Part shown: piece after piece, positions 25,156 through 34,109 of the stretch
Position numbering within the stretch: the stretch's first letter is position 1
Layout: each line of letters begins with the position of its first letter
DNA from: Bin87 sp965220105
Lineage (GTDB): Bacteria; Chloroflexota; Dehalococcoidia; Lucifugimonadales; UBA3495
Assembly: GCA_965220105.1 (NCBI GenBank)
Contig: OZ244811.1
Span: forward strand, 3,100,001-3,164,000
Direction of reading: 5' to 3'
DNA: 64,000 nucleotides
Made by a program: the position numbers and the translations under genes
Notes under the pieces: model-generated
The model's input: the letters and a program-made list of their open reading frames with translations, nothing else
Database searches by the model: none
What the model was told of the DNA's origin: nothing

Positions 25156-25740
25156 CTACCGCGCAACGGGTGGCATAAATTGGCTCAGCTCCAGGGCCAC
25201 ATCGGGAAAGGCTTGCGGGCTGATGCTGCCGTCGGCTGAAACTGTGCGGACGCTAGCGTACTCCGTTCCTACCGGGTTGGCGCAGGCTTCCACCTCGCCC
25301 GTGCGCAAGTTGGCTATCCACACCTCTGGTATACCGGCGGCGGCGTAGAGGGCCAGCTTAAAACCACGGTCGTATTCGAGGGAACTGTCGGCAACTTCAA
25401 TCAGTAAGAGCACGTCGGCCGGCATCGCCGACTCCGCCTCGTAACCGGGGCGCGGTCTCAGCACGACAATATCCGGCTCCGGTGCGCCGTAGTCGTCCAG
25501 CTGTATGGAACCCTGCACTCGCACCACGGCCCGCCCCACCAGCGCCGGAGCCAGCAGCATCGTCAGCGCGTCGGTGGCAAACAAGTGTCGGTTCCCAATG
25601 GGCGCCATCTCGATTATCTCTCCGGCCAGCAGTTCAATCCGTTCATCTTCCCCCAGAATGCCGGCCTCGCCCATAGCCATATACTCAGCCACGGTGAACA
25701 GACGGCGGGCGATTTGGAACTGTGTTGCGGTGGTAGTCAT
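25156..25740 (-). CDS. Uma2-family nuclease-like protein
   Basis: A 194-residue Uma2 paralogue, clearly different in sequence from the one at 22956. FTVAEYMAMGEAGILGEDERIELLAGEIIEMAPIG is the N-terminal block, GAPEPDIVVLRPR and VLLLIEVADSSLEYDRGFKLALYAAAGIPEVWI hold the PD...(D/E)xx core and conserved C-terminal signature. Repeats lie downstream, the restriction-modification operon upstream. It is probably monocistronic. Confidence 0.9.
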   Translation of the reverse strand: MTTTATQFQIARRLFTVAEYMAMGEAGILGEDERIELLAGEIIEMAPIGNRHLFATDALTMLLAPALVGRAVVRVQGSIQLDDYGAPEPDIVVLRPRPGYEAESAMPADVLLLIEVADSSLEYDRGFKLALYAAAGIPEVWIANLRTGEVEACANPVGTEYASVRTVSADGSISPQAFPDVALELSQFMPPVAR

Positions 25741-25786
25741 GGGGCCTCACTAGGCTACTGGGAGTACGGGGACATTGTCGGTTATA

Positions 25787-26407
25787 TTACGCTTCGCCCA
25801 CTTGATCCGGGTCAAAGCCCTGTATCGCCTCGGCACGCCTGAACTTGGCAAGCTCGGGATCCTTGCGCTCGACCGTGAGATCGTTCCACAGCGTTTGCAG
25901 GTTACTGTCAGCTATTCTGTAATCGTGCAACCTTTTCAGGATAAAGGCGATAAATTGGTCGGCGGCGTTTTCAAAGTCGCCGGCCGGAATGACGACCGGC
26001 GGCGCGCCCAAATAGAAAAACGGATTACTAAATTCTTCTGAGCGTTCCGAGGTTAACTCACATTGTAATCCATCGCAGGAAATCGTTATGTTGGGCCAGA
26101 TATAGCCGGCTCCTATGTCAGACATTCGATGCGACAAGTCCCAATCTAGTGGTGGGAGTCCATCAACCGTTGGCCGAGGTTCCCAACGTAACCTCCACCA
26201 GTTCCAGACCAACCACTCTGCCAGATGATATCCGGAGACGTAAGGACCACCGGCATAATCCCAGCCACGAGCGTTAGCGCTGATTACTGACGTTAACTCT
26301 TGGCCGGCTGCGCTGATTTCCAGCAGGCCGAAAGCCGCCCTCTCATAATCTGGCCCTTCGTCGAGTATGTCCGGCGTGAGGGCAATCATCAAGTAGTTTG
26401 TAATCAT
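25787..26407 (-). CDS. restriction-operon accessory protein, possibly C-terminally truncated
   Basis: A 206-residue protein whose start overlaps the vsr stop (ATGA). It has aromatic-rich WLVWNWWRLRWEPRP near residue 65 and ends with RRAEAIQGFDPDQVGEA. From memory, this kind of ending resembles the linker that precedes an ImmA/IrrE peptidase domain in larger proteins, so the gene may have lost its C-terminal half. No zinc-peptidase HExxH motif is present in what remains. Its tight coupling to dcm, nuclease and vsr suggests a regulatory or anti-phage accessory role. Confidence 0.55.
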   Translation of the reverse strand: MITNYLMIALTPDILDEGPDYERAAFGLLEISAAGQELTSVISANARGWDYAGGPYVSGYHLAEWLVWNWWRLRWEPRPTVDGLPPLDWDLSHRMSDIGAGYIWPNITISCDGLQCELTSERSEEFSNPFFYLGAPPVVIPAGDFENAADQFIAFILKRLHDYRIADSNLQTLWNDLTVERKDPELAKFRRAEAIQGFDPDQVGEA

Positions 26408-26844
26408 TGATTCCATTCTCTCCAATCAATGTTAGAACTTCCCAGAAAGTCCACTAGCTGGTTGGTAGCAGCCGGCAAATCCCGCAGTTGACATTCCCAC
26501 ACCGTCAACACCGCCCAACCTTGCTCTCGCAGCAAAGCGACGTTGCGAGCGTCGCGGGCGTGGTTGCGCTCCAGTTTAGCCAGCCAGTAATCCCGGTTGG
26601 TGGCAGGGATGCGAACCTTGCTGCAACCTTCATGCCGGTGCCAGAAACAGCCGTTTACGAAGACGACCTTGCGTCGGGCCGGGAATACCAAATCGGGGCG
26701 TCCGGGCAGGTCGGAGCGATGCAGGCGGTAGCGGTAGCCGAGGCCGTGGAGCAATCGGCGCACCTGCATCTCAGGCTTCATCCCTTTCGACTTCACCCGT
26801 GCCATAATCCGACTGCGGACTTCCGGGGATACGGTGTCGGCCAT
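26404..26844 (-). CDS. vsr: very short patch repair endonuclease
   Basis: A 146-residue Vsr protein, which nicks at T:G mismatches arising from deamination of 5-methylcytosine. Characteristic blocks: MARVKSKGMKPEMQVRRLLHGLGYRYRLH, LPGRPDLVFPARRKVVFVNGCFWHRHEGC with the active-site Asp and zinc ligands, and YWLAKLERNHARD. The start MADTVSPEVRSRIM matches the family and lies 11 bases after the nuclease gene. Genetic linkage to the cytosine-5 methyltransferase is as expected. Confidence 0.95.
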   Translation of the reverse strand: MADTVSPEVRSRIMARVKSKGMKPEMQVRRLLHGLGYRYRLHRSDLPGRPDLVFPARRKVVFVNGCFWHRHEGCSKVRIPATNRDYWLAKLERNHARDARNVALLREQGWAVLTVWECQLRDLPAATNQLVDFLGSSNIDWREWNQ

Positions 26845-26855
26845 TTTCGTCCCCG

Positions 26856-27590
26856 TTACAGAAACGTTACCCAATCCTCGGAATACCTAAGATTGGCAAG
26901 TACCTGTTGCGGGTCTAGCGTTTCCGGTTTTCGGATTGCAAACGAGCGAGCAGAGCCGCTCACGGGTCGGATTATGGTGAATTGGGAACCGTGCGGTTGC
27001 CAAGTGAATGTATGTGCTCCCCCCTGGATAGCACGACCTTCAAGGTTGTTCCTAGCATTCCGAATCCAGCTATAGTCAGCCGGGTCGAATTGCGGTGTCT
27101 GCGTCTCGAAAATTTTGAACCGGAAACCTTCCATATCCCGTACCAGCACTACAGTTCTCAAATGCGGGTATTGCTGCGTTGCTTCTTCGACACGGGCATT
27201 CCATATTTGCAAAACTTGAGCGCCAGTCTCTTGGACATCCGCGAAAGGGTCGTTATTCCCGAAGGAGAAAACCGGCGCATTGCGTCCCGAAATCAATCGC
27301 ACTTGCTCAGTAGCAATCGGATTCCGCGCGACGATCGTTTTCGCCGACCACGCAGCAGTATTGCCCAACACAACGTCTGCGATACCGATAGGGCTTCGAA
27401 AATGCTCGCCATCGACGGCCGCTGCAAAAATATCGCCCCAATCATCTCCGGACAGATCGTTCCTTCCGACTGCGCTCGAATAAACGATGTTGCTTGCGAT
27501 CGACTGAATAATAGCGTCCGGAATCTGTCCCAAGGGGAAGAGTGTGGTGCTGTTCCATCTGCCTCTCAGTCTCGGCCCTTGATAAGCCAT
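26856..27590 (-). CDS. type II restriction endonuclease-like protein
   Basis: A 244-residue protein placed between dcm and vsr, the position of the cognate nuclease. It begins MAYQGPRLRGRWNSTT, and contains VVLGNTAAWSAKTIV, in which the D/N...AxK spacing may be a PD-(D/E)XK core (IADVVL...SAKTI), and a conserved-looking EGFRFKIFE strand. The assignment is mainly from context. Its start lies 149 bases inside the 3' end of dcm, an unusually long overlap that suggests the methyltransferase has gained an out-of-frame tail. Confidence 0.68.
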   Translation of the reverse strand: MAYQGPRLRGRWNSTTLFPLGQIPDAIIQSIASNIVYSSAVGRNDLSGDDWGDIFAAAVDGEHFRSPIGIADVVLGNTAAWSAKTIVARNPIATEQVRLISGRNAPVFSFGNNDPFADVQETGAQVLQIWNARVEEATQQYPHLRTVVLVRDMEGFRFKIFETQTPQFDPADYSWIRNARNNLEGRAIQGGAHTFTWQPHGSQFTIIRPVSGSARSFAIRKPETLDPQQVLANLRYSEDWVTFL

Positions 27591-28497
27591 TTATTACCTT
27601 CTCCAAAACTACCTGCACCATAGGAACGGGCACGGCATTCCCGGTTTGCTTGCGGGCTTGCTGGTAAGTGCCGGGCAACTCAAATGACTCCGGAAACCCT
27701 TGCAATCGGAGCATTTCCCGGGGAGTTAGTCGCCTTTCTCCGTTAACCAACAAGTAGTTATAGGATGCCCCGGCGCGAAGGGCGCATGAAAACGGATGGC
27801 TGGACACGTTGCCTCCCTTGTTTTCGTGCCAAATTGACAATTCGTAAGGGCTCTCGTGCTTTGCTTTCCGCTTCCGTTGGATGTCCTCGCTGGCGAAATA
27901 GTTGGCTGGTACGTCATTCTCCAAAACTTCCGATAGTGGCAACGGCTCGCCGGCGGGCTCCGGCCACTCAAAGGGTATGGAGTGGTCTCGAAAGCCGACG
28001 ATTATCGTGCGCTCTCGCTTCTGCGGCAACTTGAAATTGAGGGCGTTGAGGACTTTCCAGTCTGCCCGATAGTCTAGTTCATTTAGTTTCGCTATTATCG
28101 CTTGCATCGTCCGGCTACGGTTATGAGTGGACAATTGACGGACGTTCTCTAAGACGAACGCCGCTGGTCGCTTGGCGTCGATAATTTCGGTAACATTGAA
28201 AATCAGGTTTCCACGAGCGTCATCAAAACCTCGCATATCCCCGATAATGCTAAAGGGTTGGCAGGGTAATCCCGCCAGCAGAACATCGTGGGCAGGGATG
28301 GATTCAGGCGGAATCTCGGTGATGTCGCCGGCTGGTTCGACACCGAAATTGTGCCGGTAGGCTCGTCGAGCCTCGGCATCGATGTCGCAGGAAAATACGC
28401 ACTGCATACCCAGCCGGGTAGCGGCTATGTGAAAACCGCCAATTCCACAGAATAAATCTGTGAACGTCAGCGGATGGTTAGCTTCAGAATGAACCAT
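27442..28497 (-). CDS. dcm: DNA (cytosine-5) methyltransferase
   Basis: A 351-residue m5C methyltransferase. Motif I FTDLFCGIGGFHIAA, motif IV AGLPCQPFSIIG with catalytic Cys, motif VI FVLENVRQL, motif VIII QKRERTIIVGF, and motifs IX-X (RRLTPREMLRLQGFPESF, ARKQTGNAVPVPMVQVV) are all present in order. The target recognition region lies between about residues 190 and 260. About 45 residues after the last motif (SRAETERQMEQHH...) look non-conserved and overlap the nuclease gene. The start is MVHSEANH. Confidence 0.95.
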   Translation of the reverse strand: MVHSEANHPLTFTDLFCGIGGFHIAATRLGMQCVFSCDIDAEARRAYRHNFGVEPAGDITEIPPESIPAHDVLLAGLPCQPFSIIGDMRGFDDARGNLIFNVTEIIDAKRPAAFVLENVRQLSTHNRSRTMQAIIAKLNELDYRADWKVLNALNFKLPQKRERTIIVGFRDHSIPFEWPEPAGEPLPLSEVLENDVPANYFASEDIQRKRKAKHESPYELSIWHENKGGNVSSHPFSCALRAGASYNYLLVNGERRLTPREMLRLQGFPESFELPGTYQQARKQTGNAVPVPMVQVVLEKVINGLSRAETERQMEQHHTLPLGTDSGRYYSVDRKQHRLFERSRKERSVRR

Positions 28498-28532
28498 GCC
28501 TTGCACGATATCCTTACATCGCTCCGAGAAAA

Positions 28533-28889
28533 CTATTCGGACAACCGGTCGACGCTATCGATAAGACGGTCTAATCGATTCACAATTTGCTTGACATCAT
28601 CGGCCAACTGAAGAAGGGTGTGTTGAATGACCAATAACGCCTGGTTTTCGGCAGCGTTAGCGGTCACCCCAATTGCGCTCATGTCCATGTCTGAAGTATG
28701 CGGTTCATCGTGTTCATTCCAATGCGGGATCATACACATAGAACAAGCAGTGAAATCGCAGTCCTGGCAAGTTACGAAATGGTTATCGCAGGCCAGACGG
28801 CCGCAGTCAATGCACGAATAATCGTATTCATCGTCCAATGGGTTAGCGCATTCATAACAGAACGCTTGGGGTTCTTCGGAGCTTTCCAC
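28533..28889 (-). CDS. zinc-finger protein with coiled-coil tail
   Basis: A 118-residue protein. The first 55 residues carry CYEC, YSCIDCGRLACDNH, CQDCDFTACSMC and a late His, enough for two or three zinc sites in a cross-brace/B-box-like arrangement. The C-terminal 35 residues (LLQLADDVKQIVNRLDRLIDSVDRLSE) form an amphipathic coiled coil, probably for oligomerisation. It lies 35 bp upstream of dcm, same strand, so it is likely part of the restriction-modification operon, perhaps as its controller. The CGRLxCxxH pattern recurs in the transposon protein at 3267-3566. Confidence 0.72.
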   Translation of the reverse strand: MESSEEPQAFCYECANPLDDEYDYSCIDCGRLACDNHFVTCQDCDFTACSMCMIPHWNEHDEPHTSDMDMSAIGVTANAAENQALLVIQHTLLQLADDVKQIVNRLDRLIDSVDRLSE

Positions 28890-28941
28890 GGTTTTGCCCC
28901 CGGCTGTCCCATCATATCAGAGCACAGTAGCCGTCACTGGC

Positions 28942-30447
28942 CTATACGTCCTTCATGGCCAGCGCGTCCGCTCCCGCGCTGTTGCCGGCCAGCCGACCGA
29001 ATACCATGCCGGCGCTGAGCCCGCTGCCGCCGGGGTAGTTATGGTAGAACAGCCCGCCCACCATCTCGCCGGCGGCGTACAGGCCGGGGATGGGTTCCTG
29101 AGCGTTGGTGACCACCTGGCCTCGGTTGTTCACCTTAACCCCGCCAAAAGTGAAGGTGATGCCGGTGGTAACGGCCCAACCACGATACGGCGGCGTGTCC
29201 AGCGTTTCGGCCCAGTTGGTCTTGTCGACGCCCAGGCCCTCGGTGCGGCGTCCGTCCTTCACGGTGGCGTTGTAGGGGATGTCGGTGCGGACGGCGGCGT
29301 TGTATTCCGCAACGGTGCGGACGAGCCCTTCGGGGTCGATGTCCAGCAACCGGGCCAGTTCCTCGAGGGAACTCGCTTCGGCGGTGGTGGCCTGAGGAAT
29401 CCAGTATTCGTCGCGGAGCAGGTGCTTTACCTTCTCGTCGAATATCTGGAAGCAAAGACCCTGGGGCTGGTCCATCAACGCCCGGCCGTAGGTCACGTAG
29501 GTGTAGTTGCGGAAGTCCGCGCCCTCGTCCAGGAACCGCTCGCCGTTGAGGTTGACCATCAGGCCAAACGGGTAGGAATGCTTCTGGAACAGCTCGGTTA
29601 CGGTCCGGTCGCCAAAGGTGGGAGCGTTCATGTCCCAGGCCACCGCGTGGCAGGACGACCAGTGGCCGTAGGATTGGGCGCCCACGTCCAAGGCCATGCG
29701 GATGCCGTCGCCGGTGTTGTAAGGTATGCCCCTCACCTTGACGGTCTCCCAGCCCGGGCCCAAGTACCGGCAGCGCATCTCGGCGTTGGCCTCAAACCCG
29801 CCGGCGGCCAGCACCACCGCGCGGCCGGCGATGTCCTCGAACCCCTCGGGGCCCTTGACCCGCAGGCCGGCCACGTTGCCGCGCTGGTCCTGGATCAGGG
29901 ACAAGCCCTCGGTGGCGTAACGAACTTCCACGCCCAAGTTCTGGCAAACGTCGAACTGCTGGTCGGACAGGCCCTTGCCGGCGCCCACTGCTTCCACCAC
30001 CAACCCGCCCCAGAAGCGGAACTTGTCGCCGTCGCGGAAAGCCTGGCGTCCGAACGACAGCACGAAACGCACGCCGTGTTCCTGCAGCCACTGCATCGTG
30101 GGATAGGACTGGCTCACCAGTATTTCGGCCAGCTCCGGGTCGGACAGACCGTGGGTGACGCGCATCATGTCGTCGTAAAACTGATTCTCGGTGTACTGAC
30201 CCACCTCGACTGAGTTAGCCTCGGTCTCCGACATGTCCGGAATCAGGCCCTTGATGTCCTCGAGACCGTTGTAGGCGAAGCGGATGATTCCGCCGGTGAA
30301 GTAGGTGTTGCCCCCGCGGAAATACTCGGGCGCTTTTTCCACCACCAGGACGGACTGGGTCTGCTCCCGGGCGGCGATGGCGGCGGACAGGGCGGCGTTC
30401 CCGGCTCCGACCACGATTACGTCATAAACAGTGTCATTGGCAGGCAA
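28942..30447 (-). CDS. FAD-dependent dehydrogenase (fumarate reductase/tricarballylate type)
   Basis: A roughly 501-residue flavoprotein. The dinucleotide fold GAGNAALSAAIAA follows DVIVVG at the N-terminus; later come AVVLAAGGFEAN, a substrate-binding stretch with SYPFGLMVNLNGERFLDEG, and the C-terminal FTFGGVKVN...IPGLYAAGEMVGGLFYHNYPGGSGL motif that closes the FAD site. The start is proposed as TTG at 30447 because GAGGTG precedes it; no ATG suits, although the frame opens to 30534. It probably oxidises or reduces an organic acid. Confidence 0.9.
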   Translation of the reverse strand: MPANDTVYDVIVVGAGNAALSAAIAAREQTQSVLVVEKAPEYFRGGNTYFTGGIIRFAYNGLEDIKGLIPDMSETEANSVEVGQYTENQFYDDMMRVTHGLSDPELAEILVSQSYPTMQWLQEHGVRFVLSFGRQAFRDGDKFRFWGGLVVEAVGAGKGLSDQQFDVCQNLGVEVRYATEGLSLIQDQRGNVAGLRVKGPEGFEDIAGRAVVLAAGGFEANAEMRCRYLGPGWETVKVRGIPYNTGDGIRMALDVGAQSYGHWSSCHAVAWDMNAPTFGDRTVTELFQKHSYPFGLMVNLNGERFLDEGADFRNYTYVTYGRALMDQPQGLCFQIFDEKVKHLLRDEYWIPQATTAEASSLEELARLLDIDPEGLVRTVAEYNAAVRTDIPYNATVKDGRRTEGLGVDKTNWAETLDTPPYRGWAVTTGITFTFGGVKVNNRGQVVTNAQEPIPGLYAAGEMVGGLFYHNYPGGSGLSAGMVFGRLAGNSAGADALAMKDV

Positions 30448-30558
30448 TGTGGCACCTCGAAAGCCAGCAGGCGGATTAGGGCTCCGATGATACCACACGG
30501 CTCGAAACGGCCCATAATTACCGCCACGTGGCACCGCTCCTCATGCGTACCCACTTTG

Positions 30559-30647
30559 TCATTGCGAGCGTAGCGACTTGGCAATCCCGTTCATCCTGAA
30601 CCTGTCGAAGGACGCCAACGAGATTGCCACGCTGCGCTCGCAATGAC
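30559..30647. repeat. TCATTGCGAG palindromic repeat, copy 2
   Basis: A shorter copy (89 bp) starting TCATTGCGAGCGTAGCGACT and ending GCGCTCGCAATGA, with a different loop from copies 1 and 3. It occupies the intergenic gap 30448-30798, which also holds a CCCTCACCCCAACCCTCTCC hairpin at 30738-30778 and no gene that I can support. Confidence 0.85.
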
Positions 30648-30798
30648 ATTAAGGGACAATCGAATGACCCTGCGCGTTGCACCGCTCGCAATGACGGTTG
30701 CCGGGCAGGCTGGCTCAGGATGAACTTGTCGAAGTGCGCCCCCTCACCCCAACCCTCTCCCACCAGGGGAGAGGGGGCCACGCCGGGGCGACGCTCGG

Positions 30799-32654
30799 TT
30801 ACACCTCCACGAGCCACCACCGTGCTTCCGCCAGCGTCCCGACTTGCCCGCGCAGCTCCATGCCCTCCAGAAACCAGGCCCCGCTGGTGCCCTGGGTATC
30901 CGCGCGCACCTCGACAACCTGGGAGATCCAGCTCTCCGCCACCGCTCGCAGGTTGGCCGCACTGGCCAGGGGGATGCACAGCTCCAGTTGCGCGCGACGC
31001 CTCGAACGCTCCGCATAACGGGCATCAGCTGCCTGCCGGGCTGCGGAGTAGTGGTCGATGTAGTGGCATCCGACGATGCGACTGCGCGGCGCAGAGCCGG
31101 ACGCTGCATCCGCGCCGCGCTGATACGCCGTGGCGGGTCCCGGACTCCAGCAGTGGGCGGCGTACAGATTCAGGCTTTGCACCCAGGCGGCCTGCGAACC
31201 GCTGTTGCTGATTTTCAGCACGGCGCCCCGACCGGCCAGGCCCGACTCCGCCTCCGTCAACACCGCAACCCGAACGTCTGACGTAACATCGGTACCGCTG
31301 CCGGCTTCGTCGTCGGTGGCGGTGTAGTCGGTGTCCGTTGCCGGCGTTTCGATGTCCGTGACGGCATCCCATTCGTCGGTGGCGGCCAGCACCTGTTGAC
31401 TCCCGCCGGCGGGAATCTCCAGGGCTTCGCCCAGCGACCAGACCAGTTGTCGCCCGTTGTCCACGGGTCGTTCGTACCGGAAAGTCACCTGTTGCTCCGC
31501 GTCGGCTGCTCCATCGAGCCAGGCCAGGCCCGACGCGTACGGGCTGGTTTGAAGGGCAGCGTCCACCACTGCCACACCCGCCAGGGCCACCGGGTCGGCG
31601 CTGCTCCGGATTGCCGACCGGGTCGCCGCCGATTCCAGGCGGATTCTCCCCATACCATCGGCGAACACGAGACCATGCTCCTCGCGTTGCAGGCGTCGCA
31701 AGGCCTGCCCCGCGGTAACGTTCCACACCGAACGAGGCCCGCCGGTGAGCAACAGTCGACCGGTATCTACCGCATACTCAGACGGGTTAACGCTAGCCCA
31801 ACCCAGGATGGCGGCGGCAACCGCGCCCGACCGCTTCAAGCCGGCAGACAGGCTGCGAAACAGTCGGATGTTCTCCAGCCGGCCGGCGTAGTCGACGGCA
31901 GTGATTCGGCAGCGACCCGATCGGTAATCCGGTTCAATGGAACTGATGCGACCGCAGAACAGGGAGCGGCCCACGCGGACCTCGCCCCAGCGGTCGGTGG
32001 TGTTCCGGAAGCCGTGCCACAACCCGTGCCGTCCCGAATCGGGGATGCCGGCAAGGTCCCCGGCCGATAGCAGGGCCTGACGCACCGTGCCGGCCGCCTC
32101 CAGATTGGTGGCGTATACCTGGACGCTGGTGTCAGACTGCACGATTTCGATTTCGTACCATTGCGAATCGGTGAGCGCGTTGCCGATGGCCAGTTCATCA
32201 ACCGACCTGCCGGAAACCCGCTCGAGCAGCGTGGAGTCGTCGGTAAAGCGCAGGCGAAGGCAGTCGTTCAACGCGGCGCAGCGCAGCACAAACCCGCCCA
32301 GGCCGTTGCTCTGCCGCCGGAACTTCACCAACAGCGTGGCCGTGGGATAGCTCGTGTCCAGCACCGCCACGGCGTCCGCGGGTCGTCCGCCGGCAATGAC
32401 GCCGCGCACTATACCCTGCTCTGCCTCAAACCCGTTGCCGCTGGTGGCCCACACCTGCCAGGAGGATGGCGCCTGGTCGGGTTGGCGTCCGTCCAGGTCG
32501 TGGGCAACGTCGCCGTTCGTGGCAAACTGGTCCCAGGCCCAGGCCGCGCGGAACCAGACATCCCGACCGGATTGCACCAGCCCGGCCAAAGCCGACGCGG
32601 CGTTATCCGGCGTGTAACGGTGGCCCCGATTGCGGAGGGTGAGCTCCAGGCTAG
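30799..32654 (-). pseudogene. phage tail protein, 5' end cut by IS701
   Basis: About 618 native residues remain of a large tail protein. It opens SLELTLRNRGHRYTPDN, has two concanavalin/fibre-like regions (WFRAAWAWDQFAT; LLVKFRRQSNGLGGFVLRC; WYEIEIVQSDTSVQVYATN), a central EPDYRSGRCRITAVDYAGRLENI block like phage baseplate or tail-hub proteins, and a C-terminal RRRAQLELCIPLASA section. The apparent start codon (32670) lies within the IS end, so the true start is lost. It shares leftward orientation with the terminase-portal module 13 kb away and may come from the same or a related prophage. Confidence 0.62.
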
Positions 32655-34105
32655 GCTTTACGCAATTCAAGCGGCGTAGGCAAGGGAATCTACAAGTCGG
32701 TGGTACAGTGCGACCGGGAGTTCCTGAATGTCGGGGTCAGCGACCGACAGTGAGAAACCTTCCGACGCCAGCCACAGGTGGCGACGCGCCAGGGCGATGG
32801 CATCCACGAAGGTCGGCGACGGTTTGTCGTACCAAGCGGCCTTGCGCTGGGTCATGGGGCGCCGTTTCTGCAACGCGTGGGCGGCCAGGGTGGTCCAGGA
32901 GAAGAGTCCCAGTAGGGCGGGCGTGGTGCGGGCGATGGCGAGATCGGACCACTGGCGTTGTGTCTCCACACCCAGATGGGTTCGTACCTCGTGGAAGGTG
33001 ACCTCCAGTTGCCAGCGCAGTACAAACCATTCCAGGATCTGGGTCGGGTCCGCCGCCGGGTCGGTACAGAGCAGGGCCTGAGTGGCGAAGGAGCCCTGGG
33101 GGTCTCGGATCAGCACCCAGCGAATGAGGACGGGGGGCTTGCCGGAGCGGTACCAGACCGCCGTCTGGGAGGTGAGTTCCACGGCGCGGGTGATGCCGTC
33201 GTACCAGGCCACCTCGGCGCTGGCCCAAGTTACATCCGTCTGCGCAAGGAAAACTTTCAGCGGCGGCCGCCGCGGGCCCTTCAATGGCGGGCGACCGTTC
33301 TGGCCAGGTTGACGGGGTGGCGCTGGCGCATACAGGGCGGCGTCCAGACGCAATCTGGCGATCAGGGTAACGGGTTCACGGAGGGACTGGCAGCAGTGGA
33401 GCAAATCCAGCACGGCATAGCTGTTGTCGCCCACCAGCGCCAGGGGTCGGTGGGGCAGCCAGCGGCGCAGTTGCATGACCATCTGGCGGGCCCAGTCGGT
33501 GAGCTTCTTGTGCTGGCGTCCCTGCTGTTGGTAGTAACGGGTCGAAGGCGCCAGCACCGTGAGCGCCGGCAAGGCCCAATGGCGTCCGGCCCATGGCACG
33601 TGGCCCAGCCACATCAGGGAGATCCAGCGCAAACCGCTGGCCTTGACCACCTGAGACCGGCTGGAACGCACCGGGTCGCGGTAGATGGCCCGCGCCCTGA
33701 TCTTGGCGCCGCGACGCCGTTCCAGGGTCTCGTCGATGCCGAAGATCAGTGGGCCGTCGCCACCATCCAGGTGCTGGAGCAACAGCGCCAGCAGGATGCG
33801 CGCTGCCTGGCGGGACGACCACACCGCCCGATTGAGCACCTCGTGGTAGCGGGCGTAGTCGCGCTGGTCGCTGCGGCCCATGACGCGCAGTGCCGCCGCC
33901 ACGGTGCGTTGGCCCGGGGTCAGGATCGCGCCGACCAGCAGCAGTTGGGCTTTCCGCCAGGTTGGGCTCGTAAACAGCGTTGCGAAGGGAACGAGAACGG
34001 CTACAATGGCATCGGGCAGGGTGAGCATGGCTGGGCCTTTCCGTTGAAAGTGGGGTCAGGCCAGCTTACCCTGTCTTTATACTTTTTCTAAATTATGCGT
34101 AAAGC
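32655..34105. mobile_element. IS701-family insertion sequence
   Basis: A 1451-bp element with inverted ends GCTTTACGCA and a 4-bp CTAG duplication at 32651-32654 and 34106-34109. CTAG conforms to the YTAR target typical of IS701. It carries one leftward transposase. It separates the leftward tail gene from the rightward proline-rich gene. Confidence 0.9.
32667..34028 (-). CDS. IS701-family transposase
   Basis: A 453-residue DDE_5-type transposase. IFGIDETLERRRGAKI holds the first Asp, LALVGDNSYAVLDLL the second, and WFVLRWQLEVTFHEVRTHLG the Glu. The N-terminal helical region (QLLLVGAILTPGQRTVAAALRVMG) is typical. The length is normal and the frame is intact, so it is potentially active. Confidence 0.92.
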   Translation of the reverse strand: MLTLPDAIVAVLVPFATLFTSPTWRKAQLLLVGAILTPGQRTVAAALRVMGRSDQRDYARYHEVLNRAVWSSRQAARILLALLLQHLDGGDGPLIFGIDETLERRRGAKIRARAIYRDPVRSSRSQVVKASGLRWISLMWLGHVPWAGRHWALPALTVLAPSTRYYQQQGRQHKKLTDWARQMVMQLRRWLPHRPLALVGDNSYAVLDLLHCCQSLREPVTLIARLRLDAALYAPAPPRQPGQNGRPPLKGPRRPPLKVFLAQTDVTWASAEVAWYDGITRAVELTSQTAVWYRSGKPPVLIRWVLIRDPQGSFATQALLCTDPAADPTQILEWFVLRWQLEVTFHEVRTHLGVETQRQWSDLAIARTTPALLGLFSWTTLAAHALQKRRPMTQRKAAWYDKPSPTFVDAIALARRHLWLASEGFSLSVADPDIQELPVALYHRLVDSLAYAA

Positions 34106-34109
34106 CTAG

